NCBI GenBank assembly: GCA_036518915.1 | Contig: DATDME010000081.1 | Coordinates: 1-5,632 of the forward strand | Direction: 5' to 3' | DNA: 5,632 bases | Origin: GCA-016699105 sp036518915 | Lineage (GTDB): Bacteria; Patescibacteriota; Saccharimonadia; UBA4664 | In this document: positions 1 to 3,244 of the stretch, piece by piece | Numbering within the stretch: position 1 is the first letter of the stretch | How the letters are laid out: each line of letters starts with the position of its first letter | Position numbers and translations under genes: made by a program | Notes under the pieces: model-generated | Seen by the model: only the letters and a program-made list of their open reading frames with translations | Databases searched by the model: none | Told to the model about the DNA's origin: nothing

Positions 1-83
1 TTAACCCGAGCATTCGTGCAGGCTTTATACCGCATGGTGACTTCCTCGTAGGTGAGGTGAGGTTGGGGACGTAAATAGTTCAT
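1..83 (-). CDS. IS630-type transposase, N-terminal fragment (runs off left edge)
   Basis: A reading frame starts at an ATG (complement of 81-83) and stays open through base 1, giving 27 full codons. The peptide starts MNYLRPQPHLTYEEV and continues TMRYKACTNARV. The pattern of a short polar leader, then 'HLT-EE---RY-A--' before a helix-turn-helix, resembles what I remember of the N-terminus of IS630/Tc1-mariner-type transposases. Such enzymes cut and rejoin DNA at TA targets. Upstream in frame there is a stop (complement of 123-125) and no other start, which supports this ATG. No good Shine-Dalgarno sequence is visible. The catalytic DDE domain would lie outside the window, so intactness cannot be judged. 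If the call is right, the element's terminal inverted repeat should lie within about 84-200, but only one end is here and I could not delimit it. An unrelated short gene start is the alternative. Confidence 0.42.
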   Translation of the reverse strand, partial: MNYLRPQPHLTYEEVTMRYKACTNARV

Positions 84-199
84 GGCGTTTGTGTTTTCAT
101 AATGGCTTAAGCATAACAGGTATCAGGTTGGGTTGGTATTAGCTCCTTCAAGCTTCATTGTACCTACCCGCTTTTTGCACTAATTTTGAACTAATTATT

Positions 200-343
200 A
201 TGCAAGCTTACACACTGAAAGCTTACAGTACCACCGATCGACGAAAATACTACTTGATCCGTCAGAACTCAGGAAGATGTCGAACGTCAAAGAAGTACAT
301 GAGCTTGGAACCAAGCGAGATTAAGAGCGCTCAATATCCCTAA
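200..343 (+). CDS. small hypothetical protein, 47 aa
   Basis: A short lysine- and tyrosine-rich frame starts at ATG 200 and reads MQAYTLKAYSTTDRRKYYLI, ending with TAA at 341-343. The same frame is open back to a TTG at 158, which would give 61 residues. I recognise no family. The alternating hydrophobic and polar N-terminal part (YTLKAYSTTDRRKYYLIRQ) could be a beta-hairpin. It ends 17 bases before the DUF2000 start at 361, so it could be the first gene of a two-gene transcript. No Shine-Dalgarno sequence precedes either start. AT-rich promoter-like sequence (TTGCAC 175-180, TATTAT 196-201) overlaps the ATG, which argues that this frame may just be the leader of the next gene. It could be chance or a remnant. 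Confidence 0.28.
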   Translation: MQAYTLKAYSTTDRRKYYLIRQNSGRCRTSKKYMSLEPSEIKSAQYP

Positions 344-347
344 AGAT

Positions 348-353
348 AAAGGA
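348..353 (+). promoter_or_regulatory. ribosome binding site for the DUF2000 gene at 361
   Basis: AAAGGA lies seven bases before ATG 361. It fixes that ATG as the real start of the frameshifted DUF2000 gene, rather than the artificial in-frame TTG at 497 in the downstream frame. Confidence 0.65.
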
Positions 354-360
354 CCAGAAA

Positions 361-793
361 ATGGCTTATACACCCGTCACTCACAAATTTGTTGCCGTTC
401 TAAACAAGAAGGTGCCGGTTGGCAACCTAATGAACGCCCTCGGACATATGACCGCTGGATTAGCATCATCATACTCTGACCAGGCTGCTATGCGTTTTGA
501 TAACTATCAAGATGTTTGACGGCAATGCCCATGCCAATATCTCTGACAACCCGTTTATTATTTTGCAGGCAGACAACTCCAATAAGCTACGCACCTTTCG
601 GCAAGCGCTTCAGGAGGCCGGGCTGCCTGTCGTAGACTTTACGAGCACCATGACTGAAGGTACCTACGCCGAGCAGCAAGAACGCACCAGGGCAACCCCG
701 GAAGCGGAGCTTGAATACTGGGGCGTAGTGACATTTGGCGAGATCGAGAAGCTGACTACATTGACTAAGAAGTTTTCGCTGTGGCGAAGCTAA
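361..793 (+). pseudogene. DUF2000 family protein, broken by a +1 frameshift
   Basis: The gene starts at ATG 361 (MAYTPVTHKFVAVLNKKVPV) and hits TGA at 517-519 after 52 codons. The rest of the protein continues in the next frame from GAC 518 (DGNAHANISDNPFIILQ) to TAA 791-793 and ends LTKKFSLWRS. Removing one T from the run at 515-517 gives a continuous 143-residue protein. This matches the intact 141-residue paralog on the other strand along its whole length: HKFVAVLNKKVP against RRISIVVNKELP, LMNALGHMTA against VLNAVAHISA, FIILQAD against IIILSAK, WGVVTFGE against LGVGIFGE. DUF2000 is a small single-domain family that I recall as having a peptidyl-tRNA hydrolase 2-like fold. Its role is not known. 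The break could be a real inactivating mutation, a sequencing or assembly indel, or, less likely, programmed shifting. It ends seven bases from the convergent paralog. Confidence 0.8.
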
Positions 794-800
794 CGTACAG

Positions 801-1226
801 CTATGACCACAGTCTAAAATGCTTGGTCAGTTCTTTGAGCCGACCATTCTCGCCAAAGATACCTACACCGAGAAACTCGACGTCGTTGGCGTCTTTCTTT
901 TGAAGCGTATCGATAATTTTTTGGTCGTCCGTCGTCTCAATCATCTCTCGGATGAAGTACATACTTTGTACACCCGTAGCAGAGCGAACCGCTCCTGCAA
1001 AACTAGCTAACTGATCAGGTTTCGCCGATAGAATGATAATCGCATACTGTGAGTTGCGAGGGTAATCTACACCGTCACGCGTCGTAAAGAATTCACCCGT
1101 GTCAAAGTTGCTGCCCGTCTTATTGCCAAAGTAGGCGGAAATATGTGCCACGGCATTGAGCACTTGCCATGCTGGCAGCTCTTTATTTACGACAATCGAA
1201 ATTCGACGATCAAAATCCTGCTTCAT
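801..1226 (-). CDS. DUF2000 family protein
   Basis: An intact 141-residue protein begins MKQDFDRRISIVVNKELPAW and ends LTKHFRLWS. It is probably cytosolic, with no signal peptide or membrane segment. Features matching DUF2000 are the N-terminal beta-strand with a lysine (ISIVVNK), the helix VLNAVAHISAYFG, the central strand YAIIILSAK, and the C-terminal GVGIFGE...L-ELTKHFRLWS block. The fold is expected to be alpha/beta and related to peptidyl-tRNA hydrolase 2, but hydrolase activity cannot be assumed and the function is unknown. The start is supported by AGAAAGG (1236-1242) at nine-base spacing, and a sigma70-like promoter lies at 1290-1318. It converges on its frameshifted paralog with only seven bases between the stop codons, so the pair probably arose by duplication and inversion or by separate acquisition. 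Their moderate identity suggests that the duplication is old. Confidence 0.85.
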   Translation of the reverse strand: MKQDFDRRISIVVNKELPAWQVLNAVAHISAYFGNKTGSNFDTGEFFTTRDGVDYPRNSQYAIIILSAKPDQLASFAGAVRSATGVQSMYFIREMIETTDDQKIIDTLQKKDANDVEFLGVGIFGENGRLKELTKHFRLWS

Positions 1227-1235
1227 GATAGCGAG

Positions 1236-1242
1236 CCTTTCT
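1236..1242 (-). promoter_or_regulatory. ribosome binding site of the leftward DUF2000 gene
   Basis: On the minus strand AGAAAGG sits nine bases before the ATG at 1226. It supports the chosen start. Confidence 0.65.
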
Positions 1243-1261
1243 AAGCATCAACTCATTACTG

Positions 1262-1312
1262 CCCGTATCTGTACGAGCTGTTCCGATAAATAATAGCTCG
1301 TGACGATGCGGG
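1262..1312. repeat. long imperfect palindrome over the DUF2000 promoter
   Basis: Outer arms CCCGTATC (1262-1269) and GATGCGGG (1305-1312) pair with one G-T mismatch. After symmetric three-base gaps, inner arms ACGAGCT (1273-1279) and AGCTCGT (1295-1301) pair perfectly and can extend by a G-T and two T-A pairs to leave a nine-base loop (1283-1291). The right inner arm covers the end of the -10 box of the leftward DUF2000 promoter, and the outer right arm abuts its -35 box. Since transcription should start near 1283, only the left half would be in that RNA. This favours a DNA-level role, such as an operator for a dimeric regulator or a cruciform, over an mRNA hairpin. There is no T-run, so it is not a typical terminator. 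It could also be a relic of a small mobile element. Confidence 0.6.
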
Positions 1313-1318
1313 TGTAAA
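1290..1318 (-). promoter_or_regulatory. sigma70-like promoter of the leftward DUF2000 gene
   Basis: On the minus strand TTTACA (1318-1313, one mismatch to consensus) is followed after exactly 17 bases by TATTAT (1295-1290, one mismatch to consensus). Transcription would begin near 1283, leaving a leader of about 57 bases before ATG 1226. A long palindrome overlaps the -10 box. Confidence 0.62.
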
Positions 1319-1331
1319 ATATTTCCATAAA

Positions 1332-1360
1332 TTGCATAAAAAATTAAATTATGTAATAAT
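1332..1360 (+). promoter_or_regulatory. candidate promoter of the gene at 1371
   Basis: TTGCAT (1332-1337), a 17-base AT-rich spacer, then AATAAT (1355-1360) preceded by TGT, which makes an extended -10 pattern. The start of transcription would fall around 1367, only a few bases before ATG 1371, implying a leaderless or nearly leaderless mRNA. No Shine-Dalgarno sequence is present, which agrees. Confidence 0.45.
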
Positions 1361-1370
1361 TCATACAAAC

Positions 1371-1697
1371 ATGATCAATATATCGCAGGCAGTCGAGGAC
1401 ATACTCCGACACGATGATGTTGCATTAATGGCGGCGCAGCACGGCTGGTTGAACCTGTCGTCATATGCGCGATCGATAAAATCCCAGGTCGAGGAGGCTC
1501 TCATGAAGCCTGTAAGCGAAGGATCAATCATCACAGCGCTCTCTAGAGTCACTGCAGCCCTACCCAGCCCAAACCAAGTTTCAACCGATTCCATTCAGGG
1601 GCTATCTGTGCACGGCAATCTTGAAGGCATGACATTTGAGCGGAGTGAGGATTTATCCCAGCGCATTCGAGAGATCTTTACGACTGAAAAAGTGTAG
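1371..1697 (+). CDS. conserved-looking small protein of unknown function, possibly truncated
   Basis: The 108-residue protein begins MINISQAVEDILRHDDVALM and ends SQRIREIFTTEKV. An in-frame TTG at 1332 would add 13 residues, but it lies inside the probable promoter, so ATG 1371 is preferred. The N-terminal half (to about residue 65) looks helical, with the blocks GWLNLSSYARSIKSQVEEAL and KPVSEGSIITALSRV, which suggests a small helix-turn-helix-like module. The second half begins a strand-helix pattern (IQGLSVHGNLEGMTFERSEDLSQRIREIF). I have a vague memory of archaeal and CPR proteins with this N-terminal pattern followed by an ACT-like ligand-binding domain of greater length. If that is right, this copy ends early. 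No membrane segment or signal peptide is visible. It is transcribed divergently from the DUF2000 gene and shares its intergenic region. Function not assigned. Confidence 0.62.
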   Translation: MINISQAVEDILRHDDVALMAAQHGWLNLSSYARSIKSQVEEALMKPVSEGSIITALSRVTAALPSPNQVSTDSIQGLSVHGNLEGMTFERSEDLSQRIREIFTTEKV

Positions 1698-1744
1698 AAG
1701 GCCTAGCTTTGCAGCTATTTCAAGCCGGCAACTAAGGATAAGTG

Positions 1745-1753
1745 TGTTATAGT
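1745..1753 (+). promoter_or_regulatory. extended -10 promoter element upstream of the GH12 gene
   Basis: TGTTATAGT contains TATAGT (1748-1753, one mismatch to TATAAT) with a TG one base upstream, the extended -10 form. No convincing -35 is seen at the right distance. Transcription would start near 1760. A purine-rich GGTGAGGA (1758-1765) lies 18 bases before ATG 1784, too far for a normal ribosome binding site. Confidence 0.45.
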
Positions 1754-1783
1754 AAGCGGTGAGGACTCCGAAAATATCCGGTA

Positions 1784-2905
1784 ATGATTGGGCTTAAAGG
1801 CAAACTATCAGGCCGCTTAGCATTAAATCGCCGGCAAGCGACGATGTTGAGCGTTCTCGTGGCGTGTGTGGGAGTAACGGTCATATTTTTTGCACGGGCC
1901 TCTGGTATAACGGTCGCGCTTGAAGCCGAGAGCGGCACGTTGAGTGCGGGGCTGGCCGTTATGTCAAACCCACAGGCCTCAGGCGGACGGATGGTCCAGT
2001 TTGGGGCCGGGATGACCTCAACCCCATCGCCGTCTCCAACCGCATCTCCAAGCGTCACCCCGTCGCCAACCCCGGCTCCGACTCCCACCCCAACCCCTGC
2101 CACGACGTATTCCTGCACTCGCAGCTACGACGCCTCCAAGCCACAAGTCTGGACCGGTGATAGTGATCCGGCCGCCAATAACCCCATGGGCAGCTGCACC
2201 TACTCCGATGTGGCCTACATTGTCACCGGTGACGCCAACTATGGGCCTTTTGTGAACCAAAATGTCTGGGGCGCGGTCCCGACAGCCTTTAAACAAAAGC
2301 TATATGCCAATAGCCCGCGCGATTGGTACATCGTGGTCAACAAACCCAGCGACAATCCCTCTGACCCCAACGCCAATGGTACGGTCAGTAACTACCCCAA
2401 CATGGGCTTCTGGATGCGCGGTAAAATCGATGACTACAAAACCATCTCGTCGTCGTGGAATGTTGCCATCCCGCACAACACCTCCTCGGCCGGCTGGGCC
2501 GCCTACGACCTGTGGTTTAACGATAACCAAGATGAGGTGATGATTCAGGCCGATATTGGAGCCAACAGCTATTTTGGCTGCACCTCCGTGGCGACGGCCA
2601 CCTTCAGCGGACAACCCTGGCACATGTGCGTCTTTGGCAACGAGCGGGTATGGAAGCGCGGCACCGATGACAACCATCTGGTAAACCTGGCGAGCGGAAC
2701 GGTAGATATTAAGGAAATTCTCACCTGGATGGAAGGCCACACGTTTGTGGACCCCAATACTAACGCCACCCGCCAGCAGCTGATGCCCGGTAGCGTTTGG
2801 CAGACCTCGTATGTGGGCGCGAGCTTCGGCTTTGAAGTTCCCAGCACCAGTGGGCTTGACGCCACCTACCGGGTCAACGACTTCTCCTGGACAGCCAGTC
2901 GGTAA
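1784..2905 (+). CDS. extracellular GH12-type beta-glucanase with CBM6-like tag
   Basis: The 373-residue protein probably hydrolyses beta-1,4-glucan (endoglucanase or xyloglucanase type) outside the cell. In order: basic leader (1-18), one membrane segment acting as signal or anchor (about 19-37), a short CBM6-like tag ALEAESGTLSAG...ASGGRMVQFG (45-74), a Pro-Ser/Thr linker (78-108), and a catalytic domain (110-372). GH12 hallmarks are GWAAYDLWF (237-245), the probable nucleophile E251 in NQDEVMIQ, the W-containing strand HMCVFGNERVWKR, the SGTVDIKEILTWM helix region, and the probable acid/base E351 in SFGFEVP followed by YRVNDFSW. Cysteines 111/138 and 266/282 could form disulfides. ATG 1784 is the only start after an in-frame stop at 1760. 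The tag is only the first ~30 residues of what would be a ~120-residue CBM6, so it may not bind sugar. The stop is immediately followed by a hydrolase remnant in another frame. Substrate specificity is not readable from the sequence. Confidence 0.8.
   Translation: MIGLKGKLSGRLALNRRQATMLSVLVACVGVTVIFFARASGITVALEAESGTLSAGLAVMSNPQASGGRMVQFGAGMTSTPSPSPTASPSVTPSPTPAPTPTPTPATTYSCTRSYDASKPQVWTGDSDPAANNPMGSCTYSDVAYIVTGDANYGPFVNQNVWGAVPTAFKQKLYANSPRDWYIVVNKPSDNPSDPNANGTVSNYPNMGFWMRGKIDDYKTISSSWNVAIPHNTSSAGWAAYDLWFNDNQDEVMIQADIGANSYFGCTSVATATFSGQPWHMCVFGNERVWKRGTDDNHLVNLASGTVDIKEILTWMEGHTFVDPNTNATRQQLMPGSVWQTSYVGASFGFEVPSTSGLDATYRVNDFSWTASR
2015..2107 (+). repeat. Pro-Ser/Thr linker-coding repeat in the GH12 gene
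   Basis: Tandem CC-rich codon pairs encode TPSPSPT, then PTPAPTPTPTP. It is a flexible, probably extended spacer that separates the cell-surface tag from the catalytic domain. Similar tracts occur twice in the next surface protein gene, giving several near-identical stretches able to recombine. Confidence 0.85.
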
Positions 2906-3120
2906 ATTACGTGCAGTACGTCACTGGGGCCGTGCAAATTAACCAAGACGTCGCCGACTCCATCGTGCCCAAACTGTTTGCCGACCACCTCAACGAGGCC
3001 CTCACCGCCGCCGGCAAACCGGTGGAATACCAGATTTATACCGGCGACGACCACCAGTTCGCGGCCAACCGCGGCGCCCTGCTTGCGAACCTGATCGCGT
3101 TCTACCGCGCTAGGCTTTAG
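2905..3120 (+). pseudogene. C-terminal remnant of an alpha/beta hydrolase
   Basis: The frame is recognisable from AAT 2905 (NYVQYVTGAVQINQDVADSI) to TAG 3118-3120 (ANLIAFYRARL). It resembles the last ~70 residues of dienelactone-hydrolase or S9-peptidase-like alpha/beta hydrolases. The expected catalytic Asp lies in the QINQDVADSIVP loop and the catalytic His in GDDHQF. The conserved helix DHLNEALTAAGKPVEYQIY lies between them. The nucleophile serine, the oxyanion region and any signal sequence are absent, since GH12 coding sequence lies immediately upstream in a different frame. A GTG at 2911 could start a 69-residue peptide, but it has no ribosome binding site and could not form an active enzyme. 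The sequence is still in good condition, with no internal stop, so the truncation looks recent. It shares the terminator at 3170-3200. Confidence 0.75.
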
Positions 3121-3135
3121 GCTCAAGCCAGCCAT

Positions 3136-3158
3136 AGCAGCATAAGAACTTTGCTGCT
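3136..3158 (+). repeat. inverted repeat downstream of the hydrolase remnant
   Basis: AGCAGCA (3136-3142) and TGCTGCT (3152-3158) can form a seven-base-pair stem with a nine-base loop. There is no T-run after it. It lies 11 bases before the strong terminator hairpin and may protect the 3' end of the mRNA or be incidental. Confidence 0.4.
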
Positions 3159-3169
3159 TGCCCAAGCCA

Positions 3170-3200
3170 ACGCCGCTGGGCAACCAGCGGCGTCTTCTTT
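3170..3200 (+). terminator. strong Rho-independent terminator
   Basis: CGCCGCTGG (3171-3179) pairs perfectly with CCAGCGGCG (3184-3192) across a GCAA loop of GNRA type, with one extra A-T pair at 3170/3193. TCTTCTTT follows at 3193-3200. It ends the transcript of the GH12 gene and the hydrolase remnant, and isolates the next surface-protein gene. Confidence 0.88.
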
Positions 3201-3206
3201 GTGGTA

Positions 3207-3237
3207 TTGCTGCCCGGTGATTCGCTTATGCTACACT
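3207..3237 (+). promoter_or_regulatory. candidate promoter of the surface-protein gene
   Basis: TACACT (3232-3237) is preceded by TG at 3229-3230, giving an extended -10. A weak -35-like TTGCTG lies at 3207-3212 with a long 19-base spacer. Transcription would start near 3244, at or next to ATG 3245, so this mRNA would be leaderless. That fits the lack of any Shine-Dalgarno sequence. Confidence 0.48.
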
Positions 3238-3244
3238 AAAACCA

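Noticed and set aside
517..519. UGA read as glycine (SR1/Gracilibacteria code)
   Set aside because: Reading through 517-519 in the original frame does not give DUF2000 sequence and soon meets another TGA. TGA also ends the 657-residue protein normally.
497..793. Independent gene starting at TTG 497
   Set aside because: The TTG lies inside the DUF2000 coding region with no ribosome binding site. The protein is the C-terminal part of the frameshifted gene that starts at 361.
1262..1312. Rho-independent terminator or riboswitch at the palindrome
   Set aside because: No T-run follows on either strand, and the expected transcript contains only half of the structure.
2300..2740. Minus-strand frame of 146 codons inside the GH12 gene
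   Set aside because: It is a shadow of the GH12 catalytic domain, whose conserved motifs and catalytic residues are on the plus strand.
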